Assembly (NCBI GenBank): GCA_900757415.1
Contig: CAAENU010000017.1
Location: 1 to 32,745, forward strand
Source: an uncultured Oscillospiraceae bacterium
GTDB taxonomy: Bacteria > Bacillota > Clostridia > Oscillospirales > Oscillospiraceae
Direction: 5' to 3'
Length of the DNA stretch: 32,745 nt
Shown here: in pieces, positions 1 through 9,137 of the stretch
How the letters are laid out: each line of letters opens with the position of its first letter
How positions within the stretch are numbered: position 1 is the stretch's first letter
Notes under the pieces: generated by a model
Database searches by the model: none
The model's input: the letters and a program-made list of their open reading frames with translations, nothing else
What the model was told of the DNA's origin: nothing
Translations under genes and position numbers: made by a program

Positions 1-93
1 AATATCCTTCTTCGTAGAACCTGTCTCAATCACATTACCGCAGGCGCATTTGATAGTAGTCTGCTGATAATTGGGATGGATTCCTTCCTTCAT
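1..93 (-). CDS. rpmE: 50S ribosomal protein L31 (partial, N-terminal 31 residues)
   Basis: The minus-strand translation begins MKEGIHPNYQQ and continues through KCACGN to a lysine-rich stretch at the window edge. This is the N-terminus of bacterial ribosomal protein L31, a small protein of the large ribosomal subunit. The C16-x-C18 pair is the first half of the zinc knuckle, so this is the zinc-binding (C+) form; the second CxxC would lie outside the window. The ATG at 93 is preceded by an AAAGGGGTGA ribosome binding site. The gene has its own promoter just upstream (156-184) and is transcribed away from addA. It is truncated only by the end of the window. Confidence 0.93.
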   Translation of the reverse strand, partial: MKEGIHPNYQQTTIKCACGNVIETGSTKKDI

Positions 94-155
94 TGCTCTG
101 GTTCACCCCTTTCCGGTACACTTGTCGTCTGGTTTCACCCATAAACGCAACTGTG

Positions 156-184
156 ATAATAGCACATCCGCGCGCGGATTGCAA
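156..184 (-). promoter_or_regulatory. rpmE promoter containing a 14-bp palindrome
   Basis: On the minus strand a -35 TTGCAA (179-184) and -10 TATTAT (156-161) are separated by 17 bp, with an extended -10 (TGC just before TATTAT). The spacer holds a perfect GC-rich palindrome, ATCCGCGCGCGGAT, at 166-179. The promoter also marks where the addA transcript would run through into rpmE, because no terminator is visible between the two genes. Confidence 0.75.
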
Positions 185-191
185 GCACTTT

Positions 192-3100
192 TTATAAATT
201 CACCGCAGAATTTGTCTGGAAGAAATAGAGTACTTTTTCCGTAACCTCTTTTTCCAGCACTTTGCCCAGCGCCAACGCGTAAGCCTCCAGCTGCGGACGG
301 TAGCGCCGGGCACGCTCGGACAGTGCATCCCCGAAAACGTGATCAGTTTTGAAATCCACCACCACAAGGCCGCCTTCTTCCGGTTCAAAGGCACAGTCCA
401 CCACGCCCTGCAGCAGCAGCTCCTCCCCTGCCGCCTCCGGGTCATAGAGCGCGGCATCGGTCAGCAGGGCGAAGCGGTACTCCCGCCACACCCGCTTCGC
501 GCCGCGGATCCGCGCCGCCAGCGGCGAGGCGAGAAAACGCGCCACCATACCGCAGTCCACCGCCGCGGCCTGCTGATCCGTCAGCAGACCGCGCAGGCGC
601 AGCTTCTTCACCTCATCCGCCACAGCGGCCGTCGTGGGCGGCGTATGGAAATCGATATACTGCATCACCGCGTGAACGGCGGTACCCTTTTCCGCTGCTG
701 TCAGGCCGATGGTTTCCTGCAAAAATTTTGGCTTTTCAAACAGCACCGCACGCCGGCGGGCAGGGGCGGCACCCTCGGCCAGTTCCTCGTCGATGGCCCG
801 GCCTTTCAGCTGGGTGGCCGTCACCTTGCCGGGGGTCAGCGCGGCGCGCTCATGGCCATAGCGCCACTCCAGCGGCGCAGGGTCAAACGGCGGCTCCGCC
901 AGCGCTTCCGGCGATACGCCGCTTTCTTCATCCGCCGGTGTCTCATCGCCCGGGTTCTCCCACAGGCAGACCTGCCATCCGCCGTCCTCCGCCGTCAGTT
1001 CCGGCTGGACGCTATCGGCCCAGCGGCACAGCGCCGCGCCCTGTGCCGTACACAGCAGCGGCAGCAGCACCCAGTCGCCCAGACACTTGGCGCCGGCTAC
1101 CGCCTCAGGCGGCGTCGGTACGCCGGCCACCGCCGCCAGATCCGCGATCCGCTTGCGCCCGCTGCGCATGCAGTCCACGGCGATCATCTTCTCCTTGGCG
1201 CGGGTCATGGCCACATAGAGGATGCGCATTTCCTCGGCCCGGCTCTGGCGCTGTAAACGCAGCGCCAGAGCTGTTTTGCTGATGGTATCGTACCGGATCT
1301 GCCGCTGCCGGTCCACGCGCACCACACCCAATCCCAGCTCCGGGTGCACCAGCACCGGCTCCTGCGTATCCCGGCGATCAAAGCTCTTGCTCAGATCACA
1401 CAGGAACACCACCGGAAACTCCAGTCCCTTTGACTTATGGATGGACATGATCTGCACGCCGCCGGCGCTTTGCCGCGTGGACAGATCCGGCGCATCGCCG
1501 TTTTCCAGCAGCGTCCGCAGATAGCTGACAAAGTCGAATACGTTCTTCTTTCCCATTCCGGCCGCCTGACGGACATAGGTGTAGAAAGCCGACAGGTTAT
1601 CGCGCCGGGCCCGTCCGCCGGGCATGGCGCCGAACACCGCCTGACAATGGCAATCATCGTACAGCCGCCACAGCAGCTGATCCACCGTTTCATCCCGGGC
1701 GGCGGTACGCAGCCGCTCCAGCACGGTCAGGAACGCGCGGGTATCCTCTCCCCCGTCCAGCAGCAGCGCGTCATAGTAGTCGCCGTCCTTCCGCAATGCG
1801 CGGATGGCTGCCAGACGGTTCGGCGTGAAGTCGAACAGCGGCGAGCGGAGCACGGCGATCAGCGGCACATCCTGCCGGGGATTATCGATGACCTGCAGAA
1901 AGGCATACACCACCGCGATCTCCACCGTGGAAAAGAAATCGCTGCTCTCGTCGGCGGCGCAGGGAATATTCCGCGCCGTCAACGCCGCCGTGAACGCTTT
2001 CAGCCGACTGCGGGGCGAGCGCATCAGGATCACAAAATCCTCCGGTGTGCACCGGCGCATCGCACCGTCATCGCCCATAACCGGATACCCCTCATCCAGC
2101 ATTTTCCGAATACGTGCCGCCACAAAGCGCGCCTCCACCGCCGTGCGGTCAAAGTGCTCCTCCTCCGTGTCGGAGACATCGATAAAATGGAACTCAGCCG
2201 CCGTATCCTCATGAGGCGGATAGTAGGATGCGCCGAAATAGAGCTGCTCCTCCGGGCCATAGGCCATCTCGCCCATCTGGGGAGACATGATGCTGCGGAA
2301 CACCGCGTTGCACGCGTCCAGCACACTTTGCCGGGAGCGGAAATTCCGACTCAGCAGCACCTTGCGCGGCTGGCCGTCCTCCGCGGCGGCCGCCGGAACG
2401 TATTCCTGATATTTCCGCAGGAAAATCGTAGGGTCTGCCAGACGGAAGCGGTAAATGCTCTGCTTCACGTCGCCCACCGTGAACAGATTCTGCTCCTGCC
2501 GGGAAATGGCGGAAAAAATGCAGTTCTGCACCTCGTTGGTGTCCTGATATTCATCCACCATGATCTCCCGGTAGCGCTGCGCCACCTGTTGGGCCAGCTC
2601 CGTTGGCCGACCGTCCTCCTGCCGCAGCAGGGCGATGGCATAATGCTCCTGATCCGAGAAATCCATAGCGTTGCGCCGCACCTTCTCCGCCTGATAGCGC
2701 CGCGCAAAGTCCGCCGTCAGCTCCGTCAGCGCCAGCATGGCCGGCGCCATGGCGTGAAGGTCCGAAAGATGTTCCTGCTGGGTCACACCGAATACGGCCT
2801 CCATCTCCCTGACCGCATCCTTGCAGCGGTCACGCAGGGCCTTGACACGATCCTTTTCCGGGTGCTCTCCCTTGACCGGCTTCATCCGGGAAAATACCGG
2901 AATGCTCCGGGCCATGGCGTCCCAGTCCCCCTGCGCGGCGGCAAAGGCGCGCAGCTGCGCCGCCGCGGCCGCCAGATCCGCTCCACAGGCGGCGGCCACC
3001 GCTTCGTCCGTCAGCTCCGATGCCAGCTTTTCCAGCAGCGCGGCCCAGAATGCCGCCCGCGCGGCCGCATCCTCCATCACCACCTGGCCATAGTCCGACG

Positions 3101-3737
3101 CGTTCAGCTCCTGCGGCAGCGTTTCCCAATCCCGGCGCACCTTTTCCAGCCATTGCAGGGGGTAGGGATGGCTTTGCAGCTTGCTGTGCAGCTCCTCCAC
3201 CAGTTTTTCCAGCGCCCTGTCATCCCGGCCGGCGCCCAGCGTTTCCGCCAGCTGCGCCCGCCGCTCGTCCATGCCGGCGTAGAAATCCTCCATCGTCCGC
3301 TCCAGCACCCGCTCCTTGACAAGACCCGCTTCCCGCTCGTCCAGCACCCGGAAATCCGGCGTCAGGCTGTGGCCCTCCACAGGCGGCAGCAGATACACAT
3401 TCTCCCGCAGCAGCGCGGCGCAGAACGCGTCCACCGTCTTGATGTCCGCCTGATAGACCCGAAACAGCTGGCGGCGCAGATGCGCATCCTCCGGGTGCTC
3501 CGCCACCTGACGTGCCAGCTCCGAGGCGATCTTGCCCCGCAGCTCCGCCGCCGCCGCCTTGGTATAAGTGATGATCAGGAAGTCGTCCACGGCGCACTGC
3601 TCCTGCCGGATATAGCGAAACAGCCGATCCACCAGCACGCGGGTCTTGCCCGAGCCGGCGGCAGCCGAAACCAGCAGACTGCCGCCCCGATTTTCCACCG
3701 CGGCGCGCTGGTCGGGCGTCAATTCAATTTTCGCCAT
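192..3737 (-). CDS. addA: ATP-dependent helicase/nuclease subunit A (AddA)
   Basis: AddA is the helicase and nuclease subunit of AddAB, the Gram-positive counterpart of RecBCD. It resects double-strand breaks and prepares 3' tails for RecA. The product is 1181 residues, close to the roughly 1230 of B. subtilis AddA. Visible motifs are Walker A AAAGSGKT (residues 25-32), DEYQDTN (motif II, about residue 395), VGDVKQSIYRFR (about 420), a C-terminal UvrD-like VAMTRAKE, and the PD-(D/E)XK nuclease core DFKTD near residue 1130. I chose the ATG at 3737 because a GGGAGGTG site sits 5 bases upstream; an in-frame ATG at 3752 lies upstream of that site and gives an atypical extension. The start overlaps the end of addB by 14 bases, implying translational coupling. 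Confidence 0.97.
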   Translation of the reverse strand: MAKIELTPDQRAAVENRGGSLLVSAAAGSGKTRVLVDRLFRYIRQEQCAVDDFLIITYTKAAAAELRGKIASELARQVAEHPEDAHLRRQLFRVYQADIKTVDAFCAALLRENVYLLPPVEGHSLTPDFRVLDEREAGLVKERVLERTMEDFYAGMDERRAQLAETLGAGRDDRALEKLVEELHSKLQSHPYPLQWLEKVRRDWETLPQELNASDYGQVVMEDAAARAAFWAALLEKLASELTDEAVAAACGADLAAAAAQLRAFAAAQGDWDAMARSIPVFSRMKPVKGEHPEKDRVKALRDRCKDAVREMEAVFGVTQQEHLSDLHAMAPAMLALTELTADFARRYQAEKVRRNAMDFSDQEHYAIALLRQEDGRPTELAQQVAQRYREIMVDEYQDTNEVQNCIFSAISRQEQNLFTVGDVKQSIYRFRLADPTIFLRKYQEYVPAAAAEDGQPRKVLLSRNFRSRQSVLDACNAVFRSIMSPQMGEMAYGPEEQLYFGASYYPPHEDTAAEFHFIDVSDTEEEHFDRTAVEARFVAARIRKMLDEGYPVMGDDGAMRRCTPEDFVILMRSPRSRLKAFTAALTARNIPCAADESSDFFSTVEIAVVYAFLQVIDNPRQDVPLIAVLRSPLFDFTPNRLAAIRALRKDGDYYDALLLDGGEDTRAFLTVLERLRTAARDETVDQLLWRLYDDCHCQAVFGAMPGGRARRDNLSAFYTYVRQAAGMGKKNVFDFVSYLRTLLENGDAPDLSTRQSAGGVQIMSIHKSKGLEFPVVFLCDLSKSFDRRDTQEPVLVHPELGLGVVRVDRQRQIRYDTISKTALALRLQRQSRAEEMRILYVAMTRAKEKMIAVDCMRSGRKRIADLAAVAGVPTPPEAVAGAKCLGDWVLLPLLCTAQGAALCRWADSVQPELTAEDGGWQVCLWENPGDETPADEESGVSPEALAEPPFDPAPLEWRYGHERAALTPGKVTATQLKGRAIDEELAEGAAPARRRAVLFEKPKFLQETIGLTAAEKGTAVHAVMQYIDFHTPPTTAAVADEVKKLRLRGLLTDQQAAAVDCGMVARFLASPLAARIRGAKRVWREYRFALLTDAALYDPEAAGEELLLQGVVDCAFEPEEGGLVVVDFKTDHVFGDALSERARRYRPQLEAYALALGKVLEKEVTEKVLYFFQTNSAVNL

Positions 3738-6700
3738 GGGACACCTCCCCATTCTCTTTTTCCATCAGCGCCCAGAATTCGCCGCTGTCCGTTTTCCGCA
3801 GGAAACGGCGCCTGTCGCGCCGCTCGTCAAAACAACAAGCCGAGGCAAAAGCGCAGTAGGTACAGGCGCTGTCCTGCGGTCCCCGGTCATAGGGATCGGC
3901 GTCGATATTGCCCTGTGCGATCTCGCCGGCGATCTCATGCAGCAGGCGGTCCACATACCGGCCCAGATGGCCCAGCTGCGCCGCCGAGGCCACGCTGCCG
4001 GACAGCGTACCGTCTTTTTTGACGCCAATGGGCAGATAGCAGGGTTTTTCCAGCGCGCTGTGCTCCATGGCGCGCAGCACCTCCGGCTCGTCCAGCACAA
4101 GGCCGGTACGGCGCAGGGCAGCCTGCAGGTCGGCGCGCAGCTTGTCCTCGCTGATATTGCGCGGGCGGGGCAGGATCGCCGTGCGGGCCGGCTGGTACAG
4201 CACGCCGCAGGGAACGACGGGACAGCCGAAATAATCCTGCCCCTCCCGCTCCAGCGCAAACAGGTACAGCAGCATCTGAATCCCCAGTCCGTAGCGGACA
4301 TCCGACAGATCAAAGCTCTTTTTGCCGGTTTTATAGTCCACCACGCGGAGGTAAAGCTTTCCGTCATGGAGCCAGCCGTCCACCCGATCCACCTTGCCGG
4401 AAACCGACAGCGACGCGCCGTCCTGCCGCACCGTCACGGCAGGCAGCGTGCCGTCACGGCCGCCAAAGCTCAGCTCAAAGCACACCGGCGTAAAATCCGA
4501 CTGCCGCATCTCCCCGGCGATGTCCAGGACAATGCTGTATGCCGTTTCCCGCAGGCGGCTGAACAGGTAGCGGAAGCGGGCGGATTTGTGGGCATAGTCG
4601 TCGATACACCGCTGGGCATAACGGTCCACCTGTTCCTCCACCATGTGCCGCAGCGCCTGATCGTCTACTTTTTGATAGCCACCCAGCTCCTTCACCTCGC
4701 GGTTTACGTTCTCCAGCAGATAATGCAGGAAGGTGCCCACCTCAGGCGCCTCAAAGCCTGCCTTTTTCCGCTCTCTGGCCCGCAGGCCGTACTCCATGAA
4801 ATAGCCGAAGTGGCACGACCGCACCCGGTCGATACGGCTGGCCGACATGGCGATAGCATGGCCATACAGCGACTGAACCGCCTCAGGAGACAGGCGTCCG
4901 CGCTCCATGTTTCGTGCACGCTCCATAGCGGCGACAGCCGGCGCATACCGGGGATCGGCAGCGAAGTAGCGCCGCAGCGCATCGCTTTCGGCGGCGGCGC
5001 ACAGGGCAGCCGCCGGCGTTTCCAGACGGCAGTCGTCCTCTCCCCGCGTGGGACGCACCGCCGGAAACAGCAGCCGAATCCGCTCCACCACAAAGGAGGG
5101 CCGCAGCTCCGCCCCGGCCACATCCGTAACCGGCCAGCTGATGTGCAGCCGCTCCGTCGGCTGCACAAGGCAGGCATAGATATTCTGCAATTCGTTATCC
5201 AGCGCGTCAAAGGTGGCGTCTGACAATGGGATCTCCCGCTGCTGCAGCGCGCGGCGGTCATCACTGTCCAGCACGCCGCCGTCCCGGTCCACCTGCGGCA
5301 GCAGATGGTCGTTGGCGCCAAGCAGGAACAGCACCCTGACACGGTGGCGGTCATTACGGGTGATCTCGCTGACCTTGACCTGATCCAATGTGGCGGGAAT
5401 GGTACCCACGCTGTACTGGGTCAGCACCAGACGCAGCAGCTTGGCAAATTCCTCGCCGTCCAGCTCCGTATCACCCAGGATCTCCACAAATTGATCCAGC
5501 ACGTCGCAGAAGATCTGCCACAGCTGGGCATATTCCTCCGCCAGCTGCACCTGCCCCGCCGCCAGCAGGGCGTCCGCCTTGTCCCGCAGCGCATCCGGCA
5601 CCCCGGCTGCCGCCGCGAATTCATACAGCGTCCGGGCCTTATCCCGTGCGGAGGGACGGCTCTTCAGTCCCTCCGTTAACGCCAGCAGCGGCAGGCGTAC
5701 CTTCTCCCGGATACGGTTGACCTCCGCCAGACGTGCGGTGCGTTCCTCTGTCAGCTCCGCGCCGTAGCCGTCCGGGTTGGCCGTCCATGGCACGTCGCGC
5801 AGCCACATATTGCCGCGGATATCCCAGCGGATCACATAGTTTTCCAGCAAATCGCACTCCGCCTCCGTCACACCGGTCATGCCGGTTTTCAGATAGCGGA
5901 ACATATCCTCATATTCAAAGCCGCCTGTGGCCGCGTCCACCGCTGACAGCAGCAGCGTCATCACCGGCTTTTCCAGTATATCGCTGCGTCGGCTGATATA
6001 GGCGGGAATATCATCCCGGCGGAACACCGCCTCCAGCAGCGGGCCATACAGCTCCATGCTGCGGCTGGCCACGGCGATATCCCGATAGCGGTATCCCTGC
6101 CGGGCCAGACGGCGGATCTGCGACGCCACATACTCCACTTCCCGGAAGGCATTGGGCGCTTCATGCAGCGCCACAGCATCCGTTTCCCCCTCCCAGACGG
6201 CGTCGCTGCCGAAGAAATGACGCTCCAGATGATCCAGCGGGCCCTCTCCCTGACGGGTAAGATAGGCAAGGCGGCACTCCGTGCCCGCTTCGCGGGCCAT
6301 GCGCACCAACCGCTCTTTCTGCACGGCGGCATTCTGAAACTGCCGCCCGCCGCGCTCGCCCAGCAGCGTCACCGTTACGCTGCTGCACCGCCGCAGCGCT
6401 AGCGACAGCACGCTCTCCTCCTGCCGATTGAAGAAAGAAAAGCCATCCAGATAGAGATCCTTGCCATCCAGATAATGGGACTGGGGCAGGTGGTCGTGCA
6501 GCTTCTGCACGCGGGAGCGCACATCCGTGTCTCCACCGCGCAGGCGGGCATCATAGGCTGCGTAGATCATGGCCACATCCCGCAGCTTATCGCCCATGGC
6601 CCCCTCCATATCCGCCACATGGCGGTACAGCGTTTCCGGCGCGATCTGGTAGGCATACAGCTCATCGGCCAATGTGGTCAGCTGGTGAAGAAACGCCGCC

Positions 6701-7032
6701 CGCTGCGAGGGCCGCCCGAACACTCTCAGCCGGGTATGCAGCTCCTGCAGGCAGCGGCGCATGGTCAGCAATTTGCCGCCGTTATCCAGCGTCACATCGG
6801 CCAATCCGCCTGTCTCGGTCAGCACACGGGTGGCCAGACTCTGAAAGCTGAGCACCTCCGCACTGCGGCAGGCGGTGGGGCCGCAGGCGCGGCACAGGTC
6901 CAGCTCCGCCTCATGGGAGGTATGCTCCGGCACCAGCAGTATTTGGGGCCGCTCTTCTCGGCGGCGGGCAATGGTTTCCAGCACGCGCGCCGACTTTCCG
7001 CTGCCCGCGCGGCCTATCCAGATGGTCAGCAT
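3724..7032 (-). CDS. addB: ATP-dependent helicase/nuclease subunit B (AddB)
   Basis: AddB is the second AddAB subunit, with a degenerate SF1 helicase fold and a C-terminal nuclease. The product is 1102 residues. It starts with an intact P-loop, GRAGSGKS (residues 7-14). The RecB-type nuclease motif VVDYKTG lies near residue 880. The four cysteines of the family's iron-sulfur staple are all present: one in RSCHFGYFMEYGL (about residue 735) and three in CTYCAFASAC near the C-terminus (CxxC-x5-C). The ATG at 7032 follows a GGGAGGAG site, and a promoter lies at 7068-7096. addB is the first gene of the addBA operon, and its TGA at 3724-3726 lies inside the start of addA. Confidence 0.97.
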   Translation of the reverse strand: MLTIWIGRAGSGKSARVLETIARRREERPQILLVPEHTSHEAELDLCRACGPTACRSAEVLSFQSLATRVLTETGGLADVTLDNGGKLLTMRRCLQELHTRLRVFGRPSQRAAFLHQLTTLADELYAYQIAPETLYRHVADMEGAMGDKLRDVAMIYAAYDARLRGGDTDVRSRVQKLHDHLPQSHYLDGKDLYLDGFSFFNRQEESVLSLALRRCSSVTVTLLGERGGRQFQNAAVQKERLVRMAREAGTECRLAYLTRQGEGPLDHLERHFFGSDAVWEGETDAVALHEAPNAFREVEYVASQIRRLARQGYRYRDIAVASRSMELYGPLLEAVFRRDDIPAYISRRSDILEKPVMTLLLSAVDAATGGFEYEDMFRYLKTGMTGVTEAECDLLENYVIRWDIRGNMWLRDVPWTANPDGYGAELTEERTARLAEVNRIREKVRLPLLALTEGLKSRPSARDKARTLYEFAAAAGVPDALRDKADALLAAGQVQLAEEYAQLWQIFCDVLDQFVEILGDTELDGEEFAKLLRLVLTQYSVGTIPATLDQVKVSEITRNDRHRVRVLFLLGANDHLLPQVDRDGGVLDSDDRRALQQREIPLSDATFDALDNELQNIYACLVQPTERLHISWPVTDVAGAELRPSFVVERIRLLFPAVRPTRGEDDCRLETPAAALCAAAESDALRRYFAADPRYAPAVAAMERARNMERGRLSPEAVQSLYGHAIAMSASRIDRVRSCHFGYFMEYGLRARERKKAGFEAPEVGTFLHYLLENVNREVKELGGYQKVDDQALRHMVEEQVDRYAQRCIDDYAHKSARFRYLFSRLRETAYSIVLDIAGEMRQSDFTPVCFELSFGGRDGTLPAVTVRQDGASLSVSGKVDRVDGWLHDGKLYLRVVDYKTGKKSFDLSDVRYGLGIQMLLYLFALEREGQDYFGCPVVPCGVLYQPARTAILPRPRNISEDKLRADLQAALRRTGLVLDEPEVLRAMEHSALEKPCYLPIGVKKDGTLSGSVASAAQLGHLGRYVDRLLHEIAGEIAQGNIDADPYDRGPQDSACTYCAFASACCFDERRDRRRFLRKTDSGEFWALMEKENGEVSHGEN

Positions 7033-7067
7033 AAGCGCTCCTCCCGCTAAAAAAGGTCATTGCCGTT

Positions 7068-7096
7068 ATTATAGCGTACTTTTTGTTTGGTGAAAA
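7068..7096 (-). promoter_or_regulatory. addBA promoter
   Basis: On the minus strand, -10 TATAAT (7068-7073) and -35 TTTTCA (7091-7096) are separated by 17 bp. This lies 36 bases upstream of the addB ATG. The -35 is a 4/6 match to consensus and there is no TGn element. Confidence 0.65.
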
Positions 7097-7118
7097 GCGT
7101 CAGGTGAAAATTTTCCCG

Positions 7119-7147
7119 TTGTCAACGGCGCAAAGCTGTGCTACCAT
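7119..7147 (+). promoter_or_regulatory. Promoter of the zinc-ribbon/antiporter/CDF/sirtuin operon
   Basis: TTGTCA (7119-7124), a 17-bp spacer and TACCAT (7142-7147) with an extended TGC. The same TTGTCA...GCTACCAT arrangement is found upstream of pheB at 18030. A leader of about 65 bases follows before the ATG at 7221. Confidence 0.65.
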
Positions 7148-7220
7148 ACATTTTATATGGGATCAGACGGGACAGCGTTCCCGCCGGGTAACGATACGCA
7201 AGATAACGAGGTGTGACAGC

Positions 7221-7817
7221 ATGGAAGAAATGCGCAGCTTTGGCTATATTTGCCCCAAATGCGGCAAGGCGGTGTTGGGTAGCCGAAGCGCTTTTGCGCT
7301 GCAGGCCGCCGCGGCCCGCATCACCTGCGAATGCGGTGAAAGCGAGATGGAGATCCAGACGGATGGCACAAGGTTCCGCCTGTGGGTGCCCTGCGGCCTG
7401 TGCGGCGGCGAGCACCACGCGGAGGTGGACGCCAAGGCAATCCTGACCGGACGCGGCGTTGGCCTTGCCTGCCCGGAGACAAAGCAGCTGTGCTGCTATG
7501 CCGGCGAGGAAAAGCAGGTGCGCAGCGCCATGGAAGAGCTGGCGATACGGGCGGAAAAGGAAAAGTGCGAGGAAAAGGAAGCCTTTACCGACAATGTCAT
7601 TATGTATGAGGTGCTGTCGGAATTAAAGGACATTGCCGCACGCGGCGGAATCCGCTGCACCTGCGGCAGCGCGGAATATGGCATTCAGGTGCACCGGGAC
7701 GCCGTGGATCTGATCTGCCGCCGCTGCGGCGGCAGGCTGCGGCTCAGCGCCGGCACGGACGAGGATCTTGACCGGCTGTGCTGCCAGATGACGTTAACGA
7801 TCCGGGGCGTTCAATGA
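7221..7817 (+). CDS. Hypothetical protein with three Cys4 zinc-ribbon motifs
   Basis: This is a 198-residue cytoplasmic protein of unknown function. Three cysteine quartets are visible: C11/C14/C36/C38 (CPKCG then CECG); C58/C61 (CGLCGGEHH) with C84, C91 and C92 nearby; and C146/C148/C166/C169 (CTCGS then CRRCGG). A lysine/glutamate-rich helix (about residues 100-120) separates the second and third. Such quartets normally bind structural zinc, so a role in protein or nucleic acid binding is likely, but I recognise no named family. I use the ATG at 7221 because translation upstream of it shows no conserved character and reads through the promoter. The stop overlaps the next start as ATGA, so it is coupled to the antiporter gene. 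Confidence 0.8.
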   Translation: MEEMRSFGYICPKCGKAVLGSRSAFALQAAAARITCECGESEMEIQTDGTRFRLWVPCGLCGGEHHAEVDAKAILTGRGVGLACPETKQLCCYAGEEKQVRSAMEELAIRAEKEKCEEKEAFTDNVIMYEVLSELKDIAARGGIRCTCGSAEYGIQVHRDAVDLICRRCGGRLRLSAGTDEDLDRLCCQMTLTIRGVQ

Positions 7818-9133
7818 GCACGGCGCTGTGCTTTTTCCTGTTCCTGCTGGCCATGGCGGCATGTCTGGCGCTGGGATATTCCTCCTTGTGGGCGCTGCTG
7901 CTGGGACTGGCGCTATTCGGTCTCATGGGGTATCGGCAGGGCCACGCGCCGCAGGCCATGCGGCGGGCGGCATGGCGCGAGGGACGCAAGGTTCTGATCG
8001 TGCTGCGGATCTTCATTTTTATCGGGGCGATCACCGCCCTGTGGCGCAGTGCAGGAACCATTGTTTTCTTCATTTATTACGGCATACAGGCCATCTCGCC
8101 CCGGCTGTTCGTGCTGGTGGCGTTTTTACTGACGGCGCTGATCTCCTATGCGCTGGGCACCTCTTTCGGCGTGGTGGGCACCGCCGGCATCGTTCTGATG
8201 GCTCTGGCCCGCTCCGGCAGCGTAAGCGCAGCGGTAACGGCGGGCGCGGTACTGTCGGGCGCTTATTTCGGTGACCGCTGCTCCCCCGCATCCTCTTCCG
8301 CCGCGCTGGTGGCGGCGGTAACGCAGACGCAGCTGTACGGCAATCTGCGCAATATGCTGCGCACCGGACTGCTGCCTGTGGCGATCACGATCGGCATCTA
8401 TGGACTGCTGTCCATCCGCCACCCCATTGCCGCCGTCAGCGAGGAGCTGCTGCAGGCGCTGCGTGAAAGCGCCGTGATCTCCCCGTGGGCGCTGCTGCCG
8501 GCGGCCGTCATGCTGATCCTGCCGCTGGTGAAAATACCGGTGCTGCCCAGCATCGGATTGAGCGTGGCAATGGCGGCGTTCGTCAGCATATTCGTGCAGA
8601 GAATGAGCCTGTGGGACACGCTGAAAACCGCCCTGCTGGGATACTATCCCGCGGCAGGCGAGCTGCGGGAGATTCTGTCCGGCGGGGGTATCATCTCCAT
8701 GGCAAAGCCGGCGACGCTGGTATTTACCACGGGCCTGTTTGCAGGGCTGCTGGATGACATCGGCGCGCTGCGCGGCGCGGTGGGGATCGTGGAGCGCATT
8801 GCCAGCCGGTTTGGGCGCTTTGCCGCCTCGGCGGCGGTCAGTCTTGGCGCCGGCATGATCTTTTGCAACCAGTCGGTGGTCGTCGTGATGGGCAACCAGC
8901 TGCTGCATCACATTTACGATGATCCCGGCGAGCAGGCGGTGGATATGGAAAACAGCGGCGTGGTGCTCTCACCGCTGATCCCGTGGAATATTGCGTGCAG
9001 CATTCCGCTGACCATGTTGGATGTGGATGCGCGGGCGATCCCGTATGCCGTGCTGCTGTATATGATCCCGTTGGTTTACGGCGCGACAAAGCGCCGGGTG
9101 TATCCCGCCGGCAAGCCGGCGGCTAAGGAGTGA
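7814..9133 (+). CDS. NhaC-family Na+/H+ antiporter-like membrane protein
   Basis: This is a 439-residue polytopic membrane protein with about 11-12 hydrophobic segments. The signature GAYFGDRCSPASSSAALVAA (about residues 145-165) matches the NhaC-family pattern GAYFGDK-x-SPLSDTTNLAAA. A second conserved helix, GMIFCNQSVVVVMG, lies in the C-terminal half. NhaC antiporters exchange cytoplasmic Na+ for external H+; some family members carry organic anions, so the substrate is not certain. Translation probably starts at the ATG overlapping the upstream stop (ATGA). It sits 4 bases before the CDF gene, in an operon devoted to cation handling. Confidence 0.85.
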   Translation: MSTALCFFLFLLAMAACLALGYSSLWALLLGLALFGLMGYRQGHAPQAMRRAAWREGRKVLIVLRIFIFIGAITALWRSAGTIVFFIYYGIQAISPRLFVLVAFLLTALISYALGTSFGVVGTAGIVLMALARSGSVSAAVTAGAVLSGAYFGDRCSPASSSAALVAAVTQTQLYGNLRNMLRTGLLPVAITIGIYGLLSIRHPIAAVSEELLQALRESAVISPWALLPAAVMLILPLVKIPVLPSIGLSVAMAAFVSIFVQRMSLWDTLKTALLGYYPAAGELREILSGGGIISMAKPATLVFTTGLFAGLLDDIGALRGAVGIVERIASRFGRFAASAAVSLGAGMIFCNQSVVVVMGNQLLHHIYDDPGEQAVDMENSGVVLSPLIPWNIACSIPLTMLDVDARAIPYAVLLYMIPLVYGATKRRVYPAGKPAAKE

Positions 9134-9137
9134 GAGA

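Noticed and set aside
1437..4022. 861-codon open frame on the plus strand opposite addA and addB
   Set aside because: It is a mirror frame of two well-supported genes in GC-rich DNA. Its translation is rich in Arg, His and Gln with no recognisable domain.
3646..5223. 525-codon plus-strand open frame opposite addB
   Set aside because: Antisense shadow of addB; low-complexity composition, no ribosome binding site or family match.
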